Of a stretch of 64,000 nt of DNA, positions 1 through 8,854 are shown piece after piece. Below the pieces are notes generated by a model. It saw only the letters and a list, made by a program, of their open reading frames with translations, was not told the origin of the DNA and made no database searches. Position numbers and translations under genes: made by a program. The first letter of the stretch is position 1; the number at the start of each line of letters is the position of its first letter. Source of the DNA: Novosphingobium sp. SG751A (lineage in GTDB: Bacteria > Pseudomonadota > Alphaproteobacteria > Sphingomonadales > Sphingomonadaceae); contig NZ_JABGCB010000013.1 in the NCBI RefSeq assembly GCF_013149295.1, positions 142,555 through 206,554 on the forward strand, written 5' to 3'.

Positions 1-1862
1 CCACCAGCAGTTTCGACCGCGGGCTGAACCAGTTTGTCGGACTGATGCTGCGCTTTATGCTGGTGCTGGTGCCTTTGGTGTTCATCATCAATGGCGTGAC
101 CAAGCATAACTGGCTGGAAGCGCTATTCTTTGCGGTCGCGGTGGCGGTCGGGCTGGCGCCCGAAATGTTGCCGATGGTGGTGACGATGAATCTGGCGCGC
201 GGGGCGATTGCCATGTCGCGCAAACGGGCCATCGTGAAACGGTTGAACGCGATCCAGAATTTCGGCGCGATGGATGTGCTTTGCACCGACAAGACCGGCA
301 CGCTGACCCAGGACCGGGTGGTGCTCAAACTCCATCTGGACGTCGAAGGCCGCGATAATCGCGATGTGCTGGCCTATGCCTGGCTCAACAGCCGGTTTGA
401 AAGCGGCCTGCGCAATCTGATGGACGAGGCGATCCTCGAACATGGCGGCCACGAGGAACATCCGATCTCGGCGGGCAATTATGCCAAGCTGGACGAATTG
501 CCCTTCGATTTCATGCGCCGCCGCGTTTCGGTGGTACTTCAGCCCCCAGGCGACGAGGCGCTGCTGATATGCAAGGGGGCCGTCGAGGAGATGCTGGCCG
601 CCTGCACCCAGTTTCGTAAGGATGGCCAGGTGCTGCCCTTTGCCGGGCCTCAAGCCGAGGCTATCCATGCCGTGGCCAACGGGCTGAACCGCGATGGATT
701 CCGCGTGCTGGCCATCGCCTGCCGCACCATGCCCGCTCTGGCCGAAGGGCAATATTCCGTGGATGATGAGCGCGATCTGATGCTGATCGGTTTTGTCGCT
801 TTCCTTGATCCGCCCAAGGAAACCGCAGGCCCGGCCATTGCCGATCTGCAAAAGGCGGGCATCACGGTCAAGGTGCTGACGGGCGACAATGATCTGGTCA
901 CGGCCAAGATCTGCCGCGATGTTGGTCTTGATGTCGGCCAATTGCTGCTGGGCCGCCAGATTGAAGCGATGAGCGATGCCGAACTGGCGGCCCAAGCCGA
1001 GGTCACACAGGTCTTTGCCAAGGTTTCGCCCACGCAAAAGGCGCGGATCATCGCCGCGCTTCAGGCTAATGGCCATGTCGTGGGCTTTCTGGGCGACGGA
1101 ATCAACGATGGGCCCGCGCTCAAGGTGGCCGATGTGGGCATCTCGGTCGATACGGCGGTCGATATTGCCAAGGAATCGGCCGACATCATCCTGCTGGAAA
1201 AGAGCCTTGCCGTGCTGGGCGATGGCGTGACCGAGGGGCGGCGGGTCTTTGCCAATATCATCAAATACATCCGCATGGGCGCAAGTTCGAATTTCGGCAA
1301 TATGTTCAGTGTCTTGGGCGCCTCGATCCTGCTGCCCTTCCTGCCCATGGCGCCCTTGCAGGTGCTGACCAACAATCTGCTCTATGACTTTTCGCAGACC
1401 ACCATTCCCACCGACAATGTCGATCCGGAATATCTGACCACGCCGCGCCGGTGGGAAATCGGCAATATCGCGCGCTTCATGCTGTTCATCGGGCCGATGA
1501 GTTCGATCTTCGACTATGCCACCTATTTCACCATGCTTTTCGTGTTTAACGCATGGCATGATCCCGCGCTGTTTCAGACCGGTTGGTTCGTTGAATCCCT
1601 GCTGACCCAGACGCTGATTATCCATATCATCCGCACCGCGCGCATTCCCTTCCTGCAAAGCCGGGCCAGCAATGCGCTGATCGCCACCACGCTGATTATC
1701 TGCGCGATCGGCGTGGCGCTGCCCTTCTCGCCGCTGGGTGCCGCGCTGGGGTTCAAGCCGCTGCCCACGCTCTACTGGCCCATCCTGGCTGGTTTCCTGC
1801 TGGCCTATGGCGTGCTGACCCATATCGTAAAGGTCTGGTTCTTCCGCCGCTGGGGCGGTTAG
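1..1862 (+). CDS. mgtA: Magnesium-translocating P-type ATPase (MgtA type), 5'-truncated by the window edge
   Basis: Inner-membrane P-type ATPase that imports Mg2+. The frame is open from base 3 and reads upstream of the first in-window ATG (45) with family-like sequence (FDRGLNQ), so the window starts inside the gene; about 620 of the usual ~900 residues are present. Seen: the phosphorylation motif DKTGT with its Asp at 288-290, the nucleotide-domain motif TGDND near 880, the hinge motif GDGIND at 1092-1109, then the C-terminal membrane segments with the MgtA-type stretches SSNFGNMFSVLGAS and FIGPMSSIFDYAT. The long similarity to enterobacterial MgtA makes the substrate call fairly safe. The residue after GDGIND is Gly where MgtA and most P-ATPases have Ala. 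The actuator domain (TGES) lies outside the window. No clear terminator follows before the next gene. Confidence 0.93.
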   Translation, partial: TSSFDRGLNQFVGLMLRFMLVLVPLVFIINGVTKHNWLEALFFAVAVAVGLAPEMLPMVVTMNLARGAIAMSRKRAIVKRLNAIQNFGAMDVLCTDKTGTLTQDRVVLKLHLDVEGRDNRDVLAYAWLNSRFESGLRNLMDEAILEHGGHEEHPISAGNYAKLDELPFDFMRRRVSVVLQPPGDEALLICKGAVEEMLAACTQFRKDGQVLPFAGPQAEAIHAVANGLNRDGFRVLAIACRTMPALAEGQYSVDDERDLMLIGFVAFLDPPKETAGPAIADLQKAGITVKVLTGDNDLVTAKICRDVGLDVGQLLLGRQIEAMSDAELAAQAEVTQVFAKVSPTQKARIIAALQANGHVVGFLGDGINDGPALKVADVGISVDTAVDIAKESADIILLEKSLAVLGDGVTEGRRVFANIIKYIRMGASSNFGNMFSVLGASILLPFLPMAPLQVLTNNLLYDFSQTTIPTDNVDPEYLTTPRRWEIGNIARFMLFIGPMSSIFDYATYFTMLFVFNAWHDPALFQTGWFVESLLTQTLIIHIIRTARIPFLQSRASNALIATTLIICAIGVALPFSPLGAALGFKPLPTLYWPILAGFLLAYGVLTHIVKVWFFRRWGG

Positions 1863-1903
1863 TACGCGCACGGAATATCAGAAATACTTGAGGGTTTTGC
1901 GTT

Positions 1904-1925
1904 TGTAACAGCGGAATGTAACCGT
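1904..1925. promoter_or_regulatory. Two TGTAAC direct repeats before the winged-helix regulator
   Basis: TGTAACAGC begins at 1904 and TGTAACCGT at 1917, 27-48 bases before the regulator start. The same hexamer occurs twice before the TonB receptor downstream (3278 and 3288). Tandem direct repeats are the usual binding layout for OmpR/CadC-type winged helices, so this is a candidate autoregulatory site (inference). Confidence 0.45.
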
Positions 1926-1951
1926 TAAACCTTGCTCTTATTGCCAATGGA

Positions 1952-3262
1952 GTGGGGTCTTTGTCCAAGTTTGATGCGTCGTGTGAAGGAGAGGCAAGCG
2001 ACGATACCGCCCTGCTGGACGCCGAGGTAACCCGCCTGCTCGAGGAAAGCGGGCTGGGCCGTTCGCCCACGCTGGAGCGGCTTTTGCGCTTTCTCCACCA
2101 GCGCGCGAGAGAGAACCAGCCGCCCAAGGAAATCGAGATCGCCGATGCCGTGTTCGACCGGGGCGATGCCGATATGGCCAGCGACGCCTCGGTGCGCGTG
2201 CATATCCACCGTTTGCGGCGCAAGCTGGACAATTATTACGCCGGCCCCGCGCAGGATCGCCCATGGCGGCTGCATCTGCCCAAGGGCAGCTATCTGCTTG
2301 GCATTATTCCGCTGACCGAGGAGGAGGCCCCGCCGCCCGCAGTTGAACCGCCGCCCATCGCTGCGCCCCGGCCCGGCCGCATCCTGCCCGCACTGATGGC
2401 GGCGGCGGCATTGGTGGCGGGGTTGGCCGGGGGCTATTGGTATGGCGGCATCACGCCCCTCTCACGGATGCGCGACACGCCATTCTGGCACCCGATCACC
2501 CAAAGCGACTTGCCCGCCACGATCATCCTTGGCGACTACTACATCTTTGGCGAACGCACCCCGGACGGCACGGTCGATCGCATGGTCCGCGAATTTTCGG
2601 TCAATTCGGCGCAGGATCTGCAAGGCTTCAAGGATATGGGCGGCGATCCGCAAGGCCGCTATGTCGATCTGGGGCTGACCTATCTGCCGGTCGGCATCGG
2701 CCCGGCGATCCGCGCGATTTCGCCCATTCTGGCAGGCGACAAGGCTGCGCTGCAGGTCGAGCCCATCTCGCAGATGGACGCGCAGGCGCCCAAGAATCCG
2801 CTGGTCTATCTGGGCTATATCAGCGGCCTTGGCGCGTTGCGTACGCCGGTGTTTCAAGGCTCGCGCTTTACCGTGGGCGACAGCTATGACGAGCTGATCG
2901 ACCGGGTCAGCGGCATGCATTACATGGGCAGCAGCCATCTGGAGGAAACCAACGAGCCTGGGCAGGATTACGCGCTGATCGCCTCGTTCCGGGCGTTCAA
3001 CGGCAATCGGGTGATCGCGATCGCGGGCACGCGCGACGCCGCACTGATGGCCGCGGCCGAATTTGTCGCGCGGCCCACCACGCTGGCCCAGCTCGATACG
3101 ATCGCGGCCCATGATCAGTCTTTCGAGGCGCTGGTAGCGATCCCCTCGCTCAAGAATGTCGGGCTGGATGCGCGCCTGCTGGGCGCATGGCCGCGCAAGG
3201 ATCCGACATGGGCCACCCAGCGCCCGGACAAGTTTCCCGACGCGCTTTCGGCCAAACCATAG
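1952..3262 (+). CDS. Membrane-anchored winged-helix transcriptional regulator (CadC/ToxR-like architecture)
   Basis: A predicted one-component regulator of 436 residues. Residues about 20-118 form a winged-helix domain of the kind also found at the N terminus of some adenylate-cyclase and TPR proteins: VRVHIHRLRRKL at 81-92 is the likely recognition helix region and LPKGSYLL at 109-116 the wing. A Pro-rich linker (125-142) leads to one membrane segment (about 144-165). The remaining 270 residues would be periplasmic and match nothing I recognise; they contain GDYYIFGERTPDG. A DNA-binding domain in the cytoplasm with a sensor outside suggests it senses an envelope signal and controls the TonB receptor gene that starts 166 bases downstream. 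TGTAAC repeats occur before both genes. The start is a GTG; a TTG at 1961 is possible. The function is inferred from architecture and context. Confidence 0.75.
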   Translation: MGSLSKFDASCEGEASDDTALLDAEVTRLLEESGLGRSPTLERLLRFLHQRARENQPPKEIEIADAVFDRGDADMASDASVRVHIHRLRRKLDNYYAGPAQDRPWRLHLPKGSYLLGIIPLTEEEAPPPAVEPPPIAAPRPGRILPALMAAAALVAGLAGGYWYGGITPLSRMRDTPFWHPITQSDLPATIILGDYYIFGERTPDGTVDRMVREFSVNSAQDLQGFKDMGGDPQGRYVDLGLTYLPVGIGPAIRAISPILAGDKAALQVEPISQMDAQAPKNPLVYLGYISGLGALRTPVFQGSRFTVGDSYDELIDRVSGMHYMGSSHLEETNEPGQDYALIASFRAFNGNRVIAIAGTRDAALMAAAEFVARPTTLAQLDTIAAHDQSFEALVAIPSLKNVGLDARLLGAWPRKDPTWATQRPDKFPDALSAKP

Positions 3263-3277
3263 GGCATTCGGGGTGAA

Positions 3278-3296
3278 TGTAACGTCCTGTAACGTC
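3278..3296. promoter_or_regulatory. Tandem TGTAACGTC repeats, 10-bp phase, before the TonB receptor
   Basis: Two identical 9-mers start at 3278 and 3288, one helical turn apart, and an imperfect TCTAAC follows at 3295. They lie about 135-150 bases before the receptor ATG and repeat the TGTAAC hexamer seen before the regulator gene at 1904-1925. This is the best candidate binding site for the product of 1952-3262. Confidence 0.5.
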
Positions 3297-3428
3297 TAAC
3301 CAACGGTAATGAACTTGCGCCCGCCCTCTGGCTGGCGATGGTGCGGGTGTTCCCCCGCATCGGCCTGTCATACCCCGCCGCCAACGGCGAAGCGGCGATT
3401 TGGCCTATCAAGATTTGAGTATGAAACC

Positions 3429-5588
3429 ATGACTTTGCGCCCCCCGGCCCGCGCCGCCAACACCTGGGCCTCATCGCGCCTTCTCCTGCCGGCAAGTGTC
3501 TGCATGATGGGCATCGCGGGCAAGGCATCTGCCGAGGATCAACGCACCATCATCGTCACCGCATCCCGTAGCGAGATGATCGGCAAGGCCGAAACCGCCA
3601 GTCAGGGCTCGATAAGCCAGCAAGAGGTTGCCCTGCGCCCGATCTATCGCGCCGCGCAATTGTTCGAGAGCATTCCCGGCCTTGTCGTCACCACCCATTC
3701 GGGCGAGGGCAAGGCGCCCTATTATCTGATCCGCGGCTATGCGCTGGACCATGGCACCGATTTTGCCAATTTCATCGACGACATGCCGGTCAATCGCGGC
3801 ACCAATGCCCATGGTCAGGGTTATTCAGATCTGGGCTTTCTTATCCCCCAAACCGTGGCCGGTATCGATTATACGAAAGGCCCCTATTACGCGGGCGTGG
3901 GTGATTTCGGCTCGGTGGCTTCCGCGCGGACGCGGCTGCTCAACGAAGCCCCCGCGCAAATGGCCGTAACCGTTGGTACCGACGGCTATGAGGAAGTGCA
4001 GGGCATGGCCACGCTGCGCCTTGCCAAGGACAAGCGGTTGCTCGGCGCGTTTCAGCTCAGCCACTATGACGGACCTTGGCAGCCGGGACAGAATTTCCGC
4101 AAGCTCAATACCATGCTGCGCTACAGCCAAGGCACCGCCAGAGACAGCTTCACCCTGACCGCCATGGCCTATGCCAGCGAGGGGCGGCTGACCACTGACC
4201 AGCCCCAGCGCGCGGTCGAAGCGGGAATCATCAGCCCCTATGGCACGCTGGACCCCAGCGATTACAGCCGCTCGCAACGTTACAGCCTGTCGGGCCATAT
4301 CGAAAAACCCATCGGGCCGGGACAATTCTCCGCCAGCCTCTATGCGATCCGTTCCACCATGACGCTGTGGAACAATTTTACCCACTACCTCTATGATCCC
4401 ATCAACGGCGACCAGCAGGCCCAGCATGAGGCGCGCACCGTGCTGGGCGGGCGCGCCAGCTATACGCTCAAGGCCCAAGTGCTGGGGCTGGACACCGAAA
4501 CCGTGTGGGGCACGCAGCTTCGCCACGATACCGCGACGGTGGACCGTCGCCATACGAAGAACCGCGACACGATCCTGTCCAACTGCTTTCAGGATCAGGA
4601 GGACGGCAGCACACTGGAATATGCCGCCGTCAACGGCAATTGCAACGCCGACCGGGTGCATATTCTGATGCTCTCGCCCTTTATGCAGACCACGCTGCGC
4701 TGGACCAGTTGGCTGCGCACGATGGGCGGCGTGCGGCTGGATTACATGCGGGCCGATGATGTCAGCTATGTCACCGGCACCAGCGGGCGCGGTCATCAAT
4801 ATCTGTGGCAACCCAAGGGTAGCCTGATCCTTGGCCCCTGGGCGAAAACCGAGTTCTATTTCAGTGCGGGCCGAGGTTTTCATTCCAATGACGTGCGCGG
4901 CGTGTTCGGCACGGTGCCAACCCAGGGCGTGCCTCTGGCCGTGGGGGGCACGCCGCTGCTCGCCTCGACCACGGGGATGGAGGTGGGGCTGCGCAGCAAC
5001 ATCATCCCGCGTCTCAGCCTGCAAATCGCCGCGTTCCAGCAGGATTTCGGGTCTGAACTGCGCTATAACGCCGACACCGGCCAGAACGAGGCAGGCGCCC
5101 CCAGCCGCCGTCAGGGCATCGAGATCTCTGCGCAATATCGCCCCGTCCACTGGCTGGAGCTGAACAGCGATCTGGCCTTTGCGCGGCCGCGCTATCGCGG
5201 AGCCAATCTGGCGGCCTTTGGCATTGCACAGCCCTATATCGCCGACGCGCCCAATTTCACCTATTCGGCGGGCGCGCTGATCAATGGGCTGGGGCCATGG
5301 TCGGGATCGCTGCAATGGCGGCGGCTGGGCACGCATTCACTGGCCGATGGACAGCTCGATCCGCGCGATGGGGGATATAGCGAGTGGAACATCGACGTGA
5401 CCTATGCGCTGGCGGGCGGATGGAAGGCGCAGGTCAGCCTGTTCAACATCTTTAACAGCCGCAGCGATTCAGCCACCTATTACTACACCTCGCGCCTGCA
5501 GGGAGAACCCGCCGAGGGCATCGAAGGCTATCACGCCCATCCGCTTGAGCCGCGCTCGGCTCGGTTTACCATCCGCAAGGAATTTTGA
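3429..5588 (+). CDS. TonB-dependent outer-membrane receptor (substrate unknown)
   Basis: A predicted 719-residue outer-membrane transporter driven by TonB. A signal peptide is followed by a TonB-box-like TIIVTAS, a plug domain (LFESIPGLVVTTHSGEG, YLIRGYALDHGTDFANF, with the plug end near TKGPYYAGVGDFGS), a beta-barrel rich in alternating aromatic segments, and a C-terminal aromatic residue (RKEF) typical of barrel insertion. I start it at the ATG at 3429. The in-frame extension to 3309 is Cys/Trp/Pro-rich and does not look like an export signal. The cytochrome c'-like gene follows 37 bases after the stop and the membrane regulator precedes it, so the three probably work together. The barrel does not reveal the substrate. 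Confidence 0.88.
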   Translation: MTLRPPARAANTWASSRLLLPASVCMMGIAGKASAEDQRTIIVTASRSEMIGKAETASQGSISQQEVALRPIYRAAQLFESIPGLVVTTHSGEGKAPYYLIRGYALDHGTDFANFIDDMPVNRGTNAHGQGYSDLGFLIPQTVAGIDYTKGPYYAGVGDFGSVASARTRLLNEAPAQMAVTVGTDGYEEVQGMATLRLAKDKRLLGAFQLSHYDGPWQPGQNFRKLNTMLRYSQGTARDSFTLTAMAYASEGRLTTDQPQRAVEAGIISPYGTLDPSDYSRSQRYSLSGHIEKPIGPGQFSASLYAIRSTMTLWNNFTHYLYDPINGDQQAQHEARTVLGGRASYTLKAQVLGLDTETVWGTQLRHDTATVDRRHTKNRDTILSNCFQDQEDGSTLEYAAVNGNCNADRVHILMLSPFMQTTLRWTSWLRTMGGVRLDYMRADDVSYVTGTSGRGHQYLWQPKGSLILGPWAKTEFYFSAGRGFHSNDVRGVFGTVPTQGVPLAVGGTPLLASTTGMEVGLRSNIIPRLSLQIAAFQQDFGSELRYNADTGQNEAGAPSRRQGIEISAQYRPVHWLELNSDLAFARPRYRGANLAAFGIAQPYIADAPNFTYSAGALINGLGPWSGSLQWRRLGTHSLADGQLDPRDGGYSEWNIDVTYALAGGWKAQVSLFNIFNSRSDSATYYYTSRLQGEPAEGIEGYHAHPLEPRSARFTIRKEF

Positions 5589-5625
5589 GGCGCCTCCCCC
5601 AAAAAGTCAGAAAAGGATCGAGAAA

Positions 5626-6168
5626 ATGGCAGACTGGAAACTGTTGGGAATGGCCGCGCTGGTGCCGCTGGCCGTGTTGACGCAGGGGGCAGTCAAGCCT
5701 GCGCCCAAGGGGCCGGTGGTTGTCTATAGCGAGATGCACGACCATGTCGCGGCCAAGGCGCAGGTGCTATGGGACATCACCAATGCCACGCTGGACGATG
5801 ATGGTAACGCCTCGGCCAAGAAGATGAAGCCAGCAGACTGGATCAAGTTGAAAGCAGCGCTTACCGACCTGTCCGCCTCGCTGAACCGGCTGGGCAGGGC
5901 CAAGAATTTTGTGGTGCGCACGGCCAGCCAGAAGATCCTCGACGAGCAGACCCCCGGCGGTGCCAAACCGACCGACATTCAGCGCCATATCGACGCCAAC
6001 CCCGCCGGTTTCCGCCAATATGCGACAGCCCTTGCGGGCCAGATCGACGGCATCGGCAAGGCCGCCGACCGCCGCGATCTCAAGACCGTTTATGAGGCGG
6101 CCAGCGAACTCGATGGCCAGTGCGAGACCTGCCACCAGACCTTCTGGTTCCCCAAAGACGCGCAGTAA
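5626..6168 (+). CDS. Exported cytochrome c'-like (class II) protein
   Basis: 180 residues with a hydrophobic export segment (LGMAALVPLAVLTQGA) and a single CETCH haem-attachment motif at residues 166-170, close to the C terminus. A C-terminal CxxCH on a mostly helical chain is the layout of class II cytochromes c' and c-556. One c-type haem is therefore expected in the periplasm. The ATG at 5626 has GGA-rich sequence just upstream, and the gene sits 37 bases after the TonB receptor stop, so co-transcription is likely. The partner (electron carrier, gas binding, metal reduction) cannot be read from the sequence. A longer frame continues upstream inside the receptor gene, but it is a shadow of that gene. 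Confidence 0.8.
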   Translation: MADWKLLGMAALVPLAVLTQGAVKPAPKGPVVVYSEMHDHVAAKAQVLWDITNATLDDDGNASAKKMKPADWIKLKAALTDLSASLNRLGRAKNFVVRTASQKILDEQTPGGAKPTDIQRHIDANPAGFRQYATALAGQIDGIGKAADRRDLKTVYEAASELDGQCETCHQTFWFPKDAQ

Positions 6169-6177
6169 GGACCAGCA

Positions 6178-6202
6178 CCCGCCCCCCGGCAGGGAGGGCG
6201 GG
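6178..6202. terminator. Weak GC hairpin between convergent genes
   Basis: CCCGCCC (6178-6184) pairs with GGGCGGG (6196-6202) between two converging stops. There is no U tract on either strand, so terminator function is uncertain. Confidence 0.3.
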
Positions 6203-6210
6203 TCTGAGGG

Positions 6211-8109
6211 CTATATCGTCGTCTTTTTCGTGCTCTTATTGGCCGCAGGCGGAACGAAGGCGGGCAGCGAATCCTCCCAACGGCTGTCGGTCAGCATTTC
6301 CTTGCCCGACCCGTCCGGGTTCATCGACCAGACCTGACCATAGGGCTGAAACGAATTATCATAGAGCGCGCCCTCGTCCTTGAAACCATATTCGCTGCTG
6401 CTCCACAGGATCTTGCTGCCGTCCCAGCTCCACACCGCATGGGCGTCGGAGGCTGGGAAGCTGGTGACGCGCAGCAGGCCGGTGCCGTCGGATTTGATGG
6501 TGAAGATGTCGAAATTGCCATCCTTCTGCTTGCGAGTGAACACGATGCGGCCCGCGCCCGGCCCGCTGGCGGCGGGCGACCATCCGGGCACGTTGTCCCA
6601 GTCATTGGTCAGCATGCGAACCTTGCGCGTGGCCAGATCCATGATCCGCAGCCCCTCGTCGCCCTTGACCCATGAACGATAGACCATCTGCTTGCCATCG
6701 GGCGAAACGCTGGCGAAACCGGTGTTCGATGTGGTCGAGGTCAGATCCTTCACCCCGGTGCCGTCGCGGTTGATCATCTTGACGTTCGCGACATTCTGAT
6801 CGCGGGTGCGCCAATATCCGCCAAAGCTGAATACCAGCTTCTTGCTGTCGGGAAACCACGAGGGCGTCAGCGCCACGCCGATCATATCGCCGCACTGGCC
6901 CGAAGCGTTCTTGCCCGCCGCGCAATGGGTGGTGGACTGGAACACGAGGCGCTTGTCGCTGCCATCGGCCTTCATCACCACCAGCGATGTATCAACATCC
7001 TTGTTCGACAACGCCAGCGTGCCATCGCGGGCAAACATCGGGAATACGTCCGTATAGCGATATTCGAACTTGTCGTTCCAGCTGTAGAACGGCGTGTTCT
7101 GGGCCAGCGGCAGATTGTCGATCCGCTCATAGACGACCTGCCGCCCATCGCGGCTCCACGAAGGTTCGCGCAGGTTGGCCGGAAAGGGTTTGGCGCCGTC
7201 GGAATACATGATGCCGGTGACCTGGGCCGATTTGGTGCTGTAGGCAAAGCGGCCATCGGGCAGGAATTGCGGGTTGAGCTTCACCCCCGGCCCCGAGGTC
7301 AGTTCCTTGGCTTGCCCCGTTGCCACATCAATCGCCACGATTTGTGAGGTCGCCTTCATCGACAATTGATCGACCCGGCTCAGCCAGCTCAGTTCGACAT
7401 CGCCCTGATAGGCGATGATCTGTTTGCCATCGGCCGACCATTTGGGCGATCCGGTGGTCACACCCTCGCCCGACAGACGCCGCAGGCCCGTGCCATCAGG
7501 ATGGACGATATAGACCGACAGTTCCTGAAGATGCTCCCAGGCCGAGCCCTTGTCATGCGACTTCCACTCGGTGTTGCGGTCGCTGGAAAAGGCGATCCAC
7601 TGGCCGTCGGGCGACCAGCTGGGGCGGTAGAAGCCATCGGGCTTGCCCGGATCGCCCTGAAGCGGCGCGGCGCCGGTCAGATCGCGCAATTGCCGCGTTT
7701 GCAGGTCCAGCACCCAGATATTGGCCCGATGTGATCCCCGGTCCGACATGAAGGCTACATAGCGATTGTCGGGCGACATGGCCGCCTGATCGTCCACCGC
7801 CGGATCGTCGGTCAGGCGCTCCAGCGCGCTGCCATCGGCGCGCGCGCGATAAATGTCGGATTGCCCGCGCCCGCCCCGTTCCGAGGTGAAGGTGATCCAC
7901 TGGCCGTCATCGGAAAAGCGCGCGGCATAATCGAAACCATCTGCGGCGATCAGCCGATGCTCGCCGCTGCCGTCGGCATTGGCGACATAGAGCTGCGATT
8001 TGGTCGGCCCGATGCGGTTGAAGAGCAGGACATCCTTGGCCATCGCCGGGACCGATGCCCATAGGCCAGCCGAAAGGGCCAATCCCGAGATCCAATTGCC
8101 GTACCGCAT
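6211..8109 (-). CDS. Exported TolB-like PD40 beta-propeller protein
   Basis: 632 residues: a cleavable signal peptide ending near ASVPAMA, then repeated TolB/PD40 blades throughout (ADGSGEHRL, DDGQWITFTS, SPDGQWIAFSSDR, WSADGKQIIAYQG, SPDGKQMVYRSW, DGTGLLRVTS), giving a propeller of roughly ten or more such units. No peptidase domain follows the propeller, unlike the S9 peptidases that share these blades. It is probably a periplasmic or surface binding protein. I chose the ATG at 8109 rather than the TTG at 8115 because GGAGG lies 7 bases before it. It converges on the cytochrome gene, so it is not in that operon. The ligand is unknown. Confidence 0.78.
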   Translation of the reverse strand: MRYGNWISGLALSAGLWASVPAMAKDVLLFNRIGPTKSQLYVANADGSGEHRLIAADGFDYAARFSDDGQWITFTSERGGRGQSDIYRARADGSALERLTDDPAVDDQAAMSPDNRYVAFMSDRGSHRANIWVLDLQTRQLRDLTGAAPLQGDPGKPDGFYRPSWSPDGQWIAFSSDRNTEWKSHDKGSAWEHLQELSVYIVHPDGTGLRRLSGEGVTTGSPKWSADGKQIIAYQGDVELSWLSRVDQLSMKATSQIVAIDVATGQAKELTSGPGVKLNPQFLPDGRFAYSTKSAQVTGIMYSDGAKPFPANLREPSWSRDGRQVVYERIDNLPLAQNTPFYSWNDKFEYRYTDVFPMFARDGTLALSNKDVDTSLVVMKADGSDKRLVFQSTTHCAAGKNASGQCGDMIGVALTPSWFPDSKKLVFSFGGYWRTRDQNVANVKMINRDGTGVKDLTSTTSNTGFASVSPDGKQMVYRSWVKGDEGLRIMDLATRKVRMLTNDWDNVPGWSPAASGPGAGRIVFTRKQKDGNFDIFTIKSDGTGLLRVTSFPASDAHAVWSWDGSKILWSSSEYGFKDEGALYDNSFQPYGQVWSMNPDGSGKEMLTDSRWEDSLPAFVPPAANKSTKKTTI

Positions 8110-8260
8110 TGCCAATCCTCCACGCTTTTTCGTCTTTCGGCGTGATCGCCTTGGAATCAGCAGCTAGGCGAGGAGGGCGGCATTTTTTTGATCCAGATCA
8201 AATCCAGCGCCGATCTGATCGCCGCGTGCGCCTAATCAATCGCGGGGAAATGGCGGCTTT

Positions 8261-8719
8261 TCAGCCAATCTGATCGATGATCGTTTCCATCACTACAAAG
8301 GTCGACGTGCTGGCCACATGGGGCAGGCTGGAGATCTTTTCGCCCAGGACCGCGCGATAGGCGGTGATGTCGGCTGTGCGCACCTTGAGCAGATAGTCGA
8401 AATGGCTGGCCAGCATGTGGCATTCCTCAACCTCCTCGACCTGCAAGACCGCGCGGCGGAAGGCTTCGAGCGCCTTTTCGCGCGTATCCGACAATTTGAC
8501 CTCGGCAAAGGCGATATGGCCCATGCCCAGCCTGACCGGATCGATCACCGCGCGAAAGCCGCGGATATAGCCATCCTCGACCAGCCGTTTCAGCCGGATC
8601 TGACAAGGCGTCTTGGACAGGCCCACACGCCGCGACAATTCGGTGACGGACAGGCGCGCATCGACGCGCAATTCCTCGATCATCTTGCGGTCGATCTGGT
8701 CGATCGGGCTATTGTCCAT
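8261..8719 (-). CDS. Lrp/AsnC-family regulator, probable proline-responsive activator of putA (PutR-like)
   Basis: 152 residues with the standard Lrp layout: an N-terminal helix-turn-helix (IDRKMIEELRVDARLSVTEL, recognition helix in RRVGLSKTP) and a C-terminal RAM ligand-binding domain from about residue 70 (FAEVKLSD, HFDYLLKVRT). It is transcribed away from putA. In alphaproteobacteria an Lrp relative in this position (PutR in Agrobacterium and Rhodobacter) activates putA in response to proline. The assignment rests on the family and the divergent placement. The shared intergenic DNA holds a direct repeat (8778-8822). Confidence 0.87.
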   Translation of the reverse strand: MDNSPIDQIDRKMIEELRVDARLSVTELSRRVGLSKTPCQIRLKRLVEDGYIRGFRAVIDPVRLGMGHIAFAEVKLSDTREKALEAFRRAVLQVEEVEECHMLASHFDYLLKVRTADITAYRAVLGEKISSLPHVASTSTFVVMETIIDQIG

Positions 8720-8777
8720 CGCGGATCTCCATTATCGGCCTAAATCATGGCCCATCTTTATCCAATGCGCGCATCGT

Positions 8778-8822
8778 GATAGGCTCCTTTGGTCGAAACG
8801 CCTAGAAGCGATGCGATAGGCT
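8778..8822. promoter_or_regulatory. GATAGGCT direct repeat between the Lrp gene and putA
   Basis: GATAGGCT occurs at 8778-8785 and 8815-8822, 37 bases apart (about 3.5 turns), within the 135-base divergent promoter region. Lrp-family regulators often bind several spaced sites, so this is a candidate PutR operator. Confidence 0.3.
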
Positions 8823-8854
8823 TGCCCCGTCCTCCTACCGACGGAAATGCGCCG

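Noticed and set aside
123..1871. A 582-codon open frame on the minus strand opposite the Mg2+ ATPase
   Set aside because: It is the antisense of a gene with clear P-type ATPase motifs; its translation is rich in His/Gln/Arg and matches no family. Such antisense frames arise from GC-biased third positions.
3309..3428. N-terminal extension of the first TonB receptor to an upstream ATG
   Set aside because: The added 40 residues are Cys/Trp/Pro-rich and would bury the signal peptide; the ATG at 3429 gives a normal export signal.
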